From assembly GCA_950295325.1 (NCBI GenBank), contig OX485804.1:62001-126000 (forward strand): 64,000 bases of DNA. Reading direction: 5' to 3'. Made by a program: the position numbers and the translations under genes. The notes beneath the pieces were generated by a model. The model saw only the letters and a program-made list of their open reading frames with translations, had not been told where the DNA came from and searched no databases. The DNA comes from Polytrichum commune. Lineage: Eukaryota; Streptophyta; Polytrichopsida; Polytrichales; Polytrichaceae. Positions 31,489 through 43,780 of this stretch are shown here, one piece after another (within the stretch, counting starts at the first letter, position 1; the number at the start of each line of letters is the position of its first letter).

Positions 31489-33040
31489 AAATACCAATCG
31501 TGTGTCACTGCAGCTCGAGTACCAACCACCACTAACAAACAACACTAAAACATAGCAAGGTCACACATGAACAACACATCTCGACAAAACTAAACTAAAA
31601 AAATAAAAATGAAGAGAGTAGAACACTCATAAGAGCTCTAAATCTCTCTTCAAATGCACACAATTAGTCAAGCTATCTCTCACTCCACCAAGGGAGAATC
31701 CAAGAGTGTAAGTAGAGGAAGAAGAACTCAAGATGTATTGCAAAATCATGCAATCTACACCTCACACAAGCTCTCTCCACACACTAACTCATAAGATTTG
31801 ACTTGGCAAGAATGCCAAGCCAAGGAGGAGGCTCCTCACTTAGGAGCCTCACTTTCCAAAACTAAGGTTCATCCATCCAACTCTAAATGGATGAAGCCCA
31901 ACGGATAAGGTGCGGCCGCCGACGCCGCATACCGTGACAAGCCTTTGACTACTCGCAAAGTGGGAATGTAGAAGGTAGATCATTAAATTGCTAGTAGTCA
32001 ATAGAAATGTAATGGAAGAGGCATGAGAAACAATAAGGTACAATAAGGCTACAATGCTAGTCCGAAGAGGGATAAGAGATAACCCATATTGTTTGTGTGA
32101 ACCAATAAAAAAAAAAAAACAATAAAAAGCAAAGCAAGGAAAACATGAGACCATCTCACTCCCAACATTGTTTATATGCCTTTGTGTATGTGCATATGTT
32201 TGTGTAATCTCATCTCTAGTCCTATGGACACCGAATAGCCCAAGGGTTCGATTCTTTATGTTTTTGTGCCAACTAGGTTTACTAATAATGTGGGGCATGG
32301 AAGTTAGATTGGTAAGACAAGCTTGCAAAAACCTTTTATTTGTGAACTAGGAATTATGTTAGCCAAATTTGAAAAACAAGGAGCTCTATTATTTTCCTTA
32401 TATAATATGTGCACATATTTTGTATTGAATACAAATTGGAATGTAGAAAGAATGTATAATTTACTTATAGCCATCATTGTCATCAATACAACCAAATTGT
32501 AGAGAATTCTATTTATGACAAATCTTCAATACCAAACACTCATTGAATCAATGGCAATTAACAATAAAGTGAAGATTTTATCAATGTAATTTCAATGTTG
32601 ACACAACACTACTTTCGGGAATTACTTGCTATTGATCAAACATCAAGTAAACACAACATTGCTATTGCACTAAGGTTTTCATCAATGTTTTAACATTGAG
32701 GGCACAACATTGTTCATGATAGCCACTACATATTGAATAATTGTTTAGTAAGTAAGGCCCATCAATGGATAAACATTGCCCACACAATACCATTAGTGTT
32801 TGTGAATAATATACTTACTTTCAACACCGGACTTTAAAACAATGCACTATGCATTGATTCACTATCTATGAAATATTGAGTATTTGGGAAAAAGACATTG
32901 AGATGAAGACAAAAACACAAGATTCATAGACGCACAATTCCCATCATATAAAATCATATATAGCAACACACTAGACCCTACTACATGCCTAAGACACCCA
33001 TACACCATAATACACAAAATGATAGCATTATCTAGGAATA
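31489..33040. other. AT-rich stretch without a recognisable gene
   Basis: I see a hairpin near 31822-31850 (GGAGGAGGCTCC/TAGGAGCCTC), loosely repeated words around ACAACATTG and CATTGA at 32580-32860, and no supportable gene. Confidence 0.5.
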
Positions 33041-33059
33041 CCACCACAATTGCATCCCT

Positions 33060-33560
33060 CTAGATCTCACCCCATGTCTGCAAATCATCACAATCACCAA
33101 CAAACCCCTCACACCTATCTTCCTCATCCACATGCTGACACATGATGAAGACCTACACCTAGTCGCCTTCCTACAACAAAAAATCATGCAAACAATTGAT
33201 AACCTCCCAACACATTATCCACTGCTTGTGAGGGACTTCAACAAAGACATTACCTTAATCAGTAGACAAACACCACTAGCCACCTCCCCACTCACTCATG
33301 ATGATAAAGACTAGAAATCACTCACATAAGAAATATAATCAATACCCATATCCAACACCCTCAACTTTTCAAGACAAGGAGGCCATGACTACACACACAA
33401 TAGCCTAATAAATGGCTTCTATTTAGCCCAAAAATAGGGTTAAATAGGCCTAAACCCTAAACCCTAAATGCCAAACCAACACACACCTTAAATTCAACTC
33501 TAACCATTTTCTTAGTCACAATGCAAACCACCCTCCAATTCATAGCTAGAAGATCCCCAT
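33060..33560 (+). pseudogene. LINE fragment: AP-endonuclease domain remnant
   Basis: The frame 33132-33314 reads LVAFLQQKIMQTIDNLPTHY then LLVRDFNKDITLISRQT. This is the GDFN-type motif region of the apurinic endonuclease that LINEs carry ahead of RT, with Gly changed to Arg (RDFN). Downstream FQDKEAMTTHTIA-like and DGFY-like words continue the LINE pattern with frame breaks. It is interrupted at 33560 by the 1.8 kb insertion. Confidence 0.6.
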
Positions 33561-35338
33561 ATGAGCCCAAAATGGTTGCTCATATTTGTTTTATGTTTAG
33601 AATTTACTTAGAATTGCATTTGAAGTCGTTATTGAAACAATTAAAAGTATTAAAAAGAGTGAGGCTTGGTGTGGAGTTATGTTTTAGGCCTTAGGCTTAT
33701 TTTGTGTGGTTAATTAGAAGCTTAGTGGCATTAGGGAGTGTTTTGGTTAAGTGAGTAGTATTTGATAAGCAAGGGGAAGGTCCTTGGGTTAAGTGTTTGA
33801 ATTGGGATCTATCTTGTTGGTTTAGGGGGTGAGGGTTTAGTGGATAAGATGAGGTCCTACTAAGTAGGAGAGATGTGAGGGGTTATGCTCTAGGATTTTT
33901 GTATGTGTGCTCTCTCTTGTGTGTGTGGAGCGAGGGAGAGCTCAAGGAGCTCGATTGAGCTAGGGATTTGAGGTGAGCTTGGAAGAAACTGCTGGGCCGA
34001 GGGCCAAAGGATTCAGCTACGACTTTGAGGCTAGTTCGGAGACTGCTGACCGAGGGCCAAAGGATTCACTTACTACTTTGGGCTAGTTCGGAGACTGCTG
34101 GCCGAGGGCCAAGGATTCAGCTACGACTTCGAGGCTAGTTCGGAGACTGCTGGCCGAGGGCCAAAGGATTCAGTTACTACTTTGAGGCTAGTTCGGAGAC
34201 TGCTGGCCGAGGGCCAAGGATTCAGCTACGACTTCGAGGCTAGTTCGGAGACTGCTGGCCGAGGGCCAAGGATTCAGTTACTACTTCGAGGCTAGTTCGG
34301 AGAACTGCTCGCCGAGGGCCAAGGATTTAGCTACTACTTCGAGGTGAGCTTGGAAGAGACTGCTGGGCCGAGGGCCAAAGGATTCAGCTACGACTTCGAG
34401 GCTAGTTCAGATACTGCTGGCCGAGGGCCAAAGGATTCAGTTACTACTTTGGGCTAGTTTAGAGACTGTTGGCCGAGGGCCAAGGATTCAGTTACTACTT
34501 TGAGGCTAGTTCGGAGACTGCTGGCCGAGGGCCAAGGATTCAGTTACTACTTCGAGGCTAGTTCGGAGACTGCTGGGCGAGGTCCAGGGGATTCAGTTAC
34601 TACTTTGAGGCTAGTTCGGAGACTGCTGGCCGAGGGCCAAGGATTCAGCTACGACTTCGAGGCTAGTTCGGAGACTGCTGGCCGAGGGCCAAGGATTCAG
34701 TTACTACTTCGAGGCTAGTTCGGAGAACTGCTGGCCGAGGGCCAAGGATTCAGCTACTACTTCGAGGTGAGCTTGGAAGAGACTGCTGGGCCGAGGGCCA
34801 AAGGATTCAGCTATGACTTCGAGGCTAGTTCAGATACTGCTGGCCGAGGGCCAAAGGATTCAGTTACTACTTTGGGCTAGTTTAGAGACTGTTGGCCGAG
34901 GGCCAAGGATTCAGTTACTACTTTGAGGCTAGTTCGGAGACTGCTGGCCGAGGGCCAAGGATTCAGTTACTACTTCGAGGCTAGTTCGGAGACTGCTGGG
35001 CGAGGTCCAGGGGATTCAACTACTGACTTCGAGGCTAGTTGTGGGGTCGGTTATGGAACCGGGTAGAAGACCGGGTATGAGCCGGGTATGGGCCGGGTAA
35101 GGGCCAAGGGCATTAGGGAGATTTGGCTCCACAATTAGAGGGTGGCCTAGGGGGATGAGCTTTTGGTAGTGAGTTGAGGGTTGGTGTGTGAATTAGTGTA
35201 AGGAGAAGGGGATAAATAGAGGAGAGCATTTTTCAATGCTTGTACTCTTATTATGGAATAAAGTGGTGTGCAAGAGTTGATGGGAAATGAAATGAATTTT
35301 ACGAAGTTGGTAAGAGGGAGTTATGTGAACACGAATGT
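33561..35338. mobile_element. 1.78 kb insertion in the LINE with a 9 bp flanking repeat and an internal minisatellite
   Basis: GATCCCCAT occurs at 33552-33560 and again at 35339-35347, bracketing DNA that splits the LINE. A 9 bp duplication suggests a Mutator-like transposition mechanism, but there are no clear terminal inverted repeats (ends ATGAGCCC and CACGAATGT). The right part has promoter and polyadenylation-like words (GATAAATAGAGG near 35210, GGAATAAAG near 35255), as in a solo LTR. No protein-coding gene was found. The class is unresolved. Confidence 0.55.
33973..35040. repeat. 52-53 bp minisatellite with higher-order structure
   Basis: About 20 copies of a unit containing GAGGCTAGTTCGGAGACTGC, GGCCGAGGGCCAA and GGATTCAG(C/T)TAC. 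Variants are arranged in blocks: a longer variant with GGTGAGCTTGGAAGA recurs at ~33973, 34341 and 34765, so a ~370-425 bp super-unit is itself repeated. Open frames inside it are artefacts of 52/53 bp periodicity. Confidence 0.92.
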
Positions 35339-35347
35339 GATCCCCAT

Positions 35348-35780
35348 GCCCTCACCCGGACTAGGACGCTTAAGGGTGGGTGGTTTGGCCTCACACCCCA
35401 CCACACCATCCCACTATCCCGTACAATATACCTACCTAGTCCCAAAGTCTAACATATTAGCATTCTTAACCAAATTTAACGAACTATATTTCACAAAATT
35501 CCACCAATTATCAAAACTTCTAAAAAACCCCAGTCCCTCACACTTGAAAATGGCTCAAAGCTTAAGAACAACTTAACCACATCATATAATCCATCATTAA
35601 ATTTGCCACCAAACATGCACAACCCCCCCCCCCAACCCTTAAACCAAACTCCACAAGTACATAAACAAGGAGGCTTTCTCCCTCGCAAAACACAAAAAAC
35701 AATGGAAAAAAAACACCTCAAAACTTACCACATCATCAAGTACGCCATACACATCACCACGTTTCCACCACCCCCCAATA
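35348..35780 (+). pseudogene. LINE fragment: linker between endonuclease and RT
   Basis: Frames read KFNELYFTKFHQLSKLLKN and, after a break, QGGFLPRKTQKTMEKKHLKT then YHIIKYAIHITT. This is a Lys-rich linker of the sort between LINE endonuclease and RT. It ends at TAATT, the target of copia copy 2, and resumes at 42449. Confidence 0.55.
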
Positions 35781-35785
35781 TAATT

Positions 35786-36212
35786 TGTTGTAGACTGGAA
35801 TAGAGATAGTGTATTTTGGACAGTATGTAGGTGCATATCTCAGTCATACCCGTATATGGTATGTGAGTGTATTTATAGAGTATTTCAGAATATTTTAATA
35901 CAGTATAATCACGTGGCACTATCTCATTGCACCGTAGGACTGGCCATACCGACCAGGCTGATAACCTGGTCGATACCCTCGGGATATCCGGGGTGTAAGC
36001 TCCATACTCTAGCTTAAGTCTTAGATACCCTCGGGATACCCTGATTGGGTTCCCTTTACTACAGGCTAATTACTTAGTGTACCCTCTAAGTGTCTAGGGT
36101 CTATATCCTTTTACTAAGACCCTGGATCCGGGTATTAACCCTAAGCCTCATCTGGCTGCACCCTAAGCCTCATCAGATTGCTTTAATTAGTTCTGATACT
36201 AATTCTATAACA
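35786..36212 (-). repeat. 3' LTR of copia copy 2
   Basis: 427 bp. On the minus strand it follows the polypurine tract (GAGGAGGAG, reverse complement at 36213-36221). Confidence 0.93.
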
Positions 36213-36302
36213 CTCCTCCTCAAGCTGATGAGTTAGCCTCATTAAAATTTCTGCTAAGTAAAAACCCAGTTTTTGGGAAAACCTTAACTAGAGAAAAGAG
36301 CA

Positions 36303-39300
36303 CTAACTATCAGATGAGGTCAGCTCTTGGAGTGATCTAAGCCCAGCTGCATAAACTAGTCTCTTATGCTTATAAGCTGGTAGTGCTTTTGTAAGCATGT
36401 CAGCAATATTGTTTTCTGACTCTATCTTTACAATGTTCAATTGTTTCTGATCTATTAAGTCCTGTGAAAATCCAAATATGTGTGGGCTCACATGCTTAGT
36501 CCTATCTGCTTTAATAAATCCTATTGACATCTGTCTAACACAAGCCGAATTGTCTTCGTAAATTGTGGTCGGCTGGTTCGGAAATCTGAGCTTGCATTGT
36601 TAATTCAGAATGTCCTCCATTGTTCGCAGCCACACAACTTCTCGGGCAGCTTCGTGAAAAGCTAACAATTCAGCGTGATTCGTTGATGTAGCCGTGACTG
36701 TTTGCTTCGTAGACTTCCAAGATATCGGGGCACCGCATTTCAGAAATATGTAGCCAGTTTGGGATTTCCCTGCATTCATATCAGTTCTAAACCAGAATCT
36801 GCAAAACCTTGGATATCAGGTTGGTCAGTCTTGTGGTAGTAAAGTCCAAGGTCAGATGTTCCTTTCAGGTATTTCAATAAGTGTTTGACCCCGTTCCAAT
36901 GTCTTGAGGTTGGGTTTTGGCTATGTCTGGCTAATATACTGGTTGCAAATGAGATATCAGGTCTAGTATGGGTTGAAAGGTAGGTTAGGGCACCAACCGC
37001 TGTGAGGTATTTAGGTTTGTCAATTACCTCCTCCTCCTCCTCACGAGGTTGGTAAGGATCATCATTAGTCTTACTGCGTCCTATCATAGGAGCTGCTAAT
37101 GGATTAGCTTGATCCATTTGGAAAGACCTAAGGATTTTCTGCACATAAGCTTGTTGATGTAAGAGGATACCAGCATTAGGTACATAGTGTACTTGCAGGC
37201 CTAGGCAATAAGAGGTTTGTCCTAGGTATTTCATGTCAAAATGCTTGGTCAAAATATCTTGAGCATACTTACATAAATCTGGTGTCCCTAGGATATTTAA
37301 ATCATCCACATATACTGCAAGTATCACAAAACCAGAATTGAATGTGTAGGTAAATATACAGGGTAAGGTTTTATTATGCACAAATCCTTAAGATATCAGA
37401 AAGTTAGATAGGTGGTGATACCAAGCTCTACCAGACTGTTTTAACCCATATAATGCTTTGCATATTCTTAGTCCAGTAAATTTTCCAGGTTTGGACTTGG
37501 GTGTGGACTTCAGAAATCCAGGGGGTGGGTTAATGTATAATCTGGTATCTAGATTACCATGTAGATAGGCTGTAACTACATCAAGTAGGTATATTTTCAG
37601 GTTTAATTGAACAGATAGGGCTAGTAGATATCTAAAGGAAACTGAATCCATGACAGGGGAGTAGGTCTGATCATAGTCTATTCCTGGTCGTTGTGTAAAC
37701 CCTTGGGCTACTAATCTGACTTTGTACCTAAGGGTGTTTCCTTGGGAGTCTAGTTTGCGTGTGAATATTAGTTTATGCCCTATAGGCTGTTTATCAAGGT
37801 CTGATGTAATTTCAGCAAAGACTCCATGTTTTCTCAATGAAGCATATTCAGCTTCTATTGCAGCCTTCCAATGAGGCCAGTCAGAACTTATCATGGCCTG
37901 GTCTAAGTTTATGGGATCAGGTTCGGGATTCGAGTCAAGAGACTCGGTTGTAAAATGGATTTTAGGATTTTTAGAAGGTGGGAAGGTGGCTGGAATTTGG
38001 CCAGGACGTTTCCTTGGTAAAATATTGCCTGTGCCAGGTAAAGGGTTTCGAATAATTCGGGGCTATGTTGAAAATCCATCAGGTGTGGATTCGGCCAGGA
38101 GTCTTAATTTCAGAAGTTTACTAACTTCTATATTGGCTAATTGGGTTGGAGGGTCTGGGTTAAGGGTTAATGTCTCTGGTGCACCAAAGTTCAAGGTAGG
38201 TGGGTTAGGTGGTGAAGGTAGGGTTGGGAACCTGGTTTCTAAGAAGCGGCAGTTTTGAAATCTGGCTTTATATAGGTTAAGGGTTTTGGGATCAAGGTAT
38301 CTTATTATGGAGGGTGAGTCAAAGCCCACATAAACACCCTCTTGGCGGTGTGCGCCAATGGTGTGTCTATGTGGATCAGGGAGGGGTATCCAGGTTTGGC
38401 AGCCGAATACCCGAATATGGGAAATATCTGGAGGTCTCCCAGATAGTAACTCGTGTGGGGTCTGGGTGTTCAGAAGGGTAGGACGGAGTTTTAATAAAGA
38501 TGCTGCATGCAAAACAGCATGGCCCCACAGGTTAGAAGGTAGGTTAGCGTGTAACAGTAAAGGCCTAGCAATAAGTTGTATTTTCTTTATAAACGCTTCG
38601 GCCAACCCATTTTGTGAGTGTTCATAGGGTACCGAGTAGGTTAAGGTAATTCCTGTGGCTATACAATAATCTTCAAAGGCGTGGGACCTAAATTCTTGTG
38701 CATTATCCATCCGTAGGTATTTAATTGGATTGTCCGGAAAATGGTTTCTGTATCGGAGGATAATTGCCAAAAGCTTTGGGAAAACCATATTTCTGGTTGG
38801 GAGGAGTACTACCTCAGAGTGACTCCCAGATGCATCTACAAGAACAAAATAATATCTAAATGTTCTTGATGGGGGATTAATGGGGCCACATATATCCCCA
38901 TGAAGCCTATGCAAGGGTGGTGGTAATTCATTTGGTAATTTCCATATTGAAGGCTTTTTGATGAATTTCCCTTGGATGCATGCTATACATTCTGTGGTTT
39001 TCCCTGCATCTGCTGTGATAAGGTTATGCCCTAGCAGCAAAGGAAGCATCCGGCGAAAAACTGTCGTGCCAGGATGTCCTAGTCTCTCATGCCATAAATC
39101 AGGCTTGGCTTTAGTGTTAATAAACACTCCCTTCGCCAGGTTGCGGCGTTTTGCTTCAGGGTTCTCAGCCCAAGCTGCCATGCACACCTCTTCCTCATCT
39201 ATCAGTGAGATGGGGCTTTCATTGTCAAGGGAATTTATGACAATCTTATATAGGCCGTCGTCTCCCGCTTTCGCGGTGGCAAGGATCATCAGCCCTTGCC

Positions 39301-40708
39301 TGAGCTCCAGAACCTCTTCATCATTTTCTACCGCAGTAGAAACGTGGATATTCCTCGCCCTCAGATCCCGATAGCTGATCAGGCTCCTCGGGGCGTCTGG
39401 GGCGTACATTGCTCGTTCGCAATTGAGGGGGAATCCCCCGGGCAAGATCACCGTTGCCCGGCCCTCCCGAAATCTTATATTTCGGCTTCCGGCCATTGTA
39501 GTTATTGTACAATGCTGCCAGGGTTCTTCATTTCCTCTGAAATGGAAAAATGCGGGGTTTGTGAGGATGGTATGGGTTGATGCACTATCTAGGAGAGCCT
39601 CATTTGGTTTAGATGAGTGCTGCTCGTAGATAGTCATGTAATTCTCGATGTTTTCGGTATACAGAGAAGGTTCGGGGTTGGGATTTTCAAAATTATAATT
39701 CTGCCTGGTTTGGGTTCGAAGGTGTTGTAATTCCTTAAACATGTTGGTGATATAGGCTGGGGCTCTACAGTCCTTAGCAAAATGACCCTTTCGTCCGCAT
39801 TTGTGACAATTACCTTGAAATTGTCTAGGCTGAAAATTTCTAGGTTTAAATTGGTTGGGACGGGGCCTAGGGGGTTCTCTCCGTGTATTTTCCTCCCTCT
39901 TATGAAATCCCTTATGCACATCGCTCTTACCATAGGCTCCCTTCTCTCTTGCCATGTGTGAGGGGTAAGTTTTCCGGAAAGAACCTCTGGCTGGTCTTCG
40001 TGAGGTTTCAGCAGCATATGCCTCGACCCCAACAGCAGGTACAGCAGCAGTAGTGGTGTGGACTTCTCGTGCAGGGCGGGATTCGGCATTTCGGAGTAGC
40101 AGCTGCTGATGCTTCTCCGCCAACAGCAGGTGCGACATCAGGTTGGCATGCTTCTTGAATTTCATATTGCGATATTGCTGGGACAGGATCGCTGTTGCTG
40201 GTGGGAATGTGGACAACGTCTTCTCCACCATCTCAGCTTCAGTTACTCGTTGGCCGCACAAACGGAGCTGCGCCACGATGCGATGAAGTTCAGAATTGAA
40301 AGTCGCAAAGTCGGGAAAATCCAAGACTCGTAAATTCGCCCAGTCCGTGCGTGCTTGTGGGAGAAAAAGAGTTTGTTGATGATCAAATCGTGTTTGAAGC
40401 ATGTCCCACAGGTCCGCAGGGTCGTCGATTTGTAAATACTGCAGTCGTAAGTCTTGATCCATATGGCGTCGTAATAAGGCAAGTGCTTGCCATTTGGAAA
40501 CAGCAGGTACCTCGGCAGGAACAGCAGGAATTTCGTCAGCTTCATCAGCAGAGGTGTTAGGTAAAGGAGCTAGTGGAGGGTGAATTAATGTTTTAGCTAG
40601 GTCTTCTGCACATAAGACTGTCCTAGCATCATTTATCCATTCTAAGAAATTGGAGCCATCAGCATGTAAAGGTGAGAACAAAAGATTTTGTAACCTGGAT
40701 TCTACCAT
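36303..40708 (-). pseudogene. Copia gag-pol polyprotein, copy 2
   Basis: Same domains as copy 1, beginning at ATG 40708. It carries all three defects of copy 1: TAA before the YVDD block (37386-37388), the frameshift near 36781 and the TAA near 36600. It has one extra stop, where codon CAG (AACACAGCCC in copy 1) is TAG (AACATAGCCC) near 38063. That stop cuts the first frame to 881 aa, after integrase. Confidence 0.93.
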
Positions 40709-42016
40709 TTTGTGATTTTATATATTCTGGAAAATGGCAGAATTTACAACAGGGTAGTGGTATATAAAACAAAAATTATGGAGGAAGGGAGGGAGGGGGG
40801 GGGTATATGTAATTAGGCAGAAATTAGTTAGACAGAAAATGCGGAATCAGGCAGATTAAATACAGAAGGATTAAGTTGGTGTAAATGGGTGAGAAACTGT
40901 GATTAAACAGAAAGGGGTATACTGACAGGCAAAATAGAAACAAACAGAAATTCTGGAAACATGAATTATTTGATACAAACAGTAAGTATATAAACAGAAG
41001 GGGGGGGAAATAAAATTTGTATAGATTTACAAAACAGAATGCAAGTTAACAGATAGAGGAGGGGTTCAGATAATTCTTACATAATTTTGGCAGCATTTTG
41101 GTACTATTTTGAATACCAGAAATAAGTTAGTATAAATCAAAACAGAAATATATAAAGTATATGTATATTTAAAATATTGATATATATATAGTATATATAT
41201 ATATATATGAAACAGAAATGTCAGTTCTGAAATAAGTAGGAAATATTTCAGTATGTTAGTTTATACAAGATATATATGTATCATACGTATATATATATAT
41301 GTAAAAAAAATACACGTAGCGTTAGTTCAGTATAAAATATATATATATCAATATATATATATGGGTAAGTATTTCTGGAAATAAAAAAATATATATATAT
41401 AATATGTATATATATGTATGGTTAGTAGTTATATATATATATATAATATGTATATATATATCAACAGGGGTTAGTCAATTAATCTGTTTGCACACAAAAC
41501 AGGTTAGGTAGTGAATTTATACAGTTTATAACAAAAGTTCAACAGTAATTCAGTATATAATTACTGAGTCAGAAATATGTTAGTAATATGCAGGCAATCA
41601 AAACAAAATAAAACATGTATATATCTGGGGTTCAAAGCAACAGAACAGGAAGAAAGATGGGGTAAGATAGAACCGGTTTTGAGAAAAATTTGGCAGCATA
41701 ACAGTCCTAGTGGAGTAGTAAAAATTTTGACAGCATAACCCCCCTCCTGGTAGTAGAGAAATGAACAGAGAATAGAATAGGTTCTAATATGGATGAAGTA
41801 TAGTATCAGAGTATGAAAAGATGTTCTACTAACAGAGATGTGTGTGCAAAGCTAAATGATAAGCAAAATATGTGTAATACTAAAGCATTCACTCATGTGT
41901 TCACTCGGGTTCCTCACCGGATGGAGTATAAGTAAGCTATACATATGAACAGAGTAGAATATGTAGTATGGATGAAAAATGTGTAGAAAGTAGGCCAGGA
42001 GCAAGTGCTGATAACG

Positions 42017-42443
42017 TGTTGTAGACTGGAATAGAGATAGTGTATTTTGGACAGTATGTAGGTGCATATCTCAGTCATACCCGTATATGGTATGTGAGTG
42101 TATTTATAGAGTATTTCAGAATATTTTAATACAGTATAATCACGTGGCACTATCTCATTGCACCGTAGGACTGGCCATACCGACCAGGCTGATAACCTGG
42201 TCGATACCCTCGGGATATCCGGGGTGTAAGCTCCATACTCTAGCTTAAGTCTTAGATACCCTCGGGATACCCTGATTGGGTTCCCTTTACTACAGGCTAA
42301 TTACTTAGTGTACCCTCTAAGTGTCTAGGGTCTATATCCTTTTACTAAGACCCTGGATCCGGGTATTAACCCTAAGCCTCATCTGGCTACACCCTAAGCC
42401 TCATCAGATTGCTTTAATTAGTTCTGATACTAATTCTATAACA
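42017..42443 (-). repeat. 5' LTR of copia copy 2
   Basis: 427 bp. It carries the same CACGTG and CTATAAATA promoter words as copy 1, on the minus strand. Confidence 0.93.
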
Positions 42444-42448
42444 TAATT

Positions 42449-43780
42449 GACACTTACTACAACCCATCCAAAACACAAAAAATCTCCACCATCCCCGCCC
42501 CTCCACAATCCAACTACCCACAAGAATTCCAACAATGCATTGACGAGATTGAGGAAATAGCTGAAAAAACGCATGCATCAAAGCAATGAAAACCAAAACT
42601 TTGCAAACAACACAAAATTGCAAGAAAGTAGGAAAACATAGAATTATGCTAAACACAAAACCCAAAAAATCCACAAACAAATCTTCAACCCCTAAAATTC
42701 TACATCTCTAGACTACCTATAAGACCAAAATGGCACTCTCGCAACACACCCAAATGCAATAGCCAAAATCATACATGACACACAAACATAATCATTCCAC
42801 CAACATCTCATTAGCTGCTAGGTTCATTAGAATAACATATGATACATGCCTAAAAAACCTATCAAAAGGAAAACCCTCAACCTTGATGGAATTCCGAATG
42901 ATATCCTAAGTGTCATCCCCAATAAGCTCCACGACATGTTATTCCTCTGGTTCCTACAATGTTTCCAACAAAATCTTATACCTAGAGAATGGAAACACAA
43001 CACAACTGTCTTACTAGACAAGAAAAAACAACCCTACAATTATCACCAATAACAAACACATAGCCCTTGCAGGCACCATCTACAAATTCTTCACGAGCAC
43101 ACTTACAGCCTTACTCACTACCTTTGGCAATCTTCACAAAATCCTACACCACAATCAAGAAGACTTTCTCTCAATGAGAAACACATCCCGCCAAACCCAA
43201 GCAATCATTGCCGCCCCTGAAGACACTAAATACACAAACAAATAATATATCTCACCTACATCGACTTTAAATTAAATGTATTTGGCTCAATTGACCACCC
43301 AAGGTTCCTAGCCATCATGGAGGACCTAGACTACACACTAGATGCCATACTACTATTCGGTAACATATACTCATAATCATCCACCTCTTTCAAACCCCCT
43401 ACTTCACCACAACTCCCCCAATCCAAATTAACCGCAGATGTATACAAGCCCATATCTATTCATCATATTCTTCGAAACCCTCCTCCAATGGTTGGAAAAA
43501 GTGCCAACTAGGCTACAACTTTAATATGTTACGAAATATAATCAAAACCATAGCGTACATAAATGACCTTGCCATATTTGTGGACAACATCAAACACATC
43601 CAACCCCAACTCAACAAACTCATACTATATTCAAATTGGGCACATATGAACCTAGATATAAATAAATGTGCAATAACGGGATGCCCCCACAAATCCAAGC
43701 TACAACCACTAGCATTCACCACATATCTCAAAACCCTAAACCCTTTGAATACAAGCCAAAATGACAATAAAAAAAATTAG
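42449..43780 (+). pseudogene. LINE fragment: reverse transcriptase domain
   Basis: Fragments in alternating frames: LDGIPNDILSVIPNKLHDML (RT start), REWKHNTTVLLDKKKQPYNY (the 'P..WK...I.LI.K..' block), SLTYIDFKLNVFGSIDHPRF (catalytic region), then AYINDLAIFVDNIKHIQPQL and NWAHMNLDINKCAITGCPHK (the Y-D-D block with its K-C-x-x-T-G follower; the first Asp is Asn, INDL). Many stops and frameshifts. It is a non-LTR retrotransposon of the type with an AP endonuclease, long dead. Confidence 0.8.

Larger units (their letters stand above)
35786..42443 (-). mobile_element. Ty1/copia LTR retrotransposon copy 2 (minus strand)
   Basis: The same family as copy 1. LTRs of 427 bp are at 42017-42443 (5') and 35786-36212 (3'), with duplication TAATT at 35781-35785 and 42444-42448, different from copy 1. 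It is therefore an independent integration, not an inverted segmental duplication. One LTR difference was noticed (CTGGCTGC versus CTGGCTAC in plus-strand sense). It lacks the gypsy and so gives its empty site. It is inserted in the LINE. Confidence 0.95.

Noticed and set aside
34500-34718. Protein repeat RLVRRLLAEGQGFSY
   Set aside because: It is a translation of the 52-53 bp minisatellite. Unit lengths not divisible by three and frequent indels make it non-coding.
13639-42443. The two copia copies as arms of one large inverted duplication
   Set aside because: Each has its own 5 bp target duplication (AACCG and TAATT), and the flanking DNA is unrelated.
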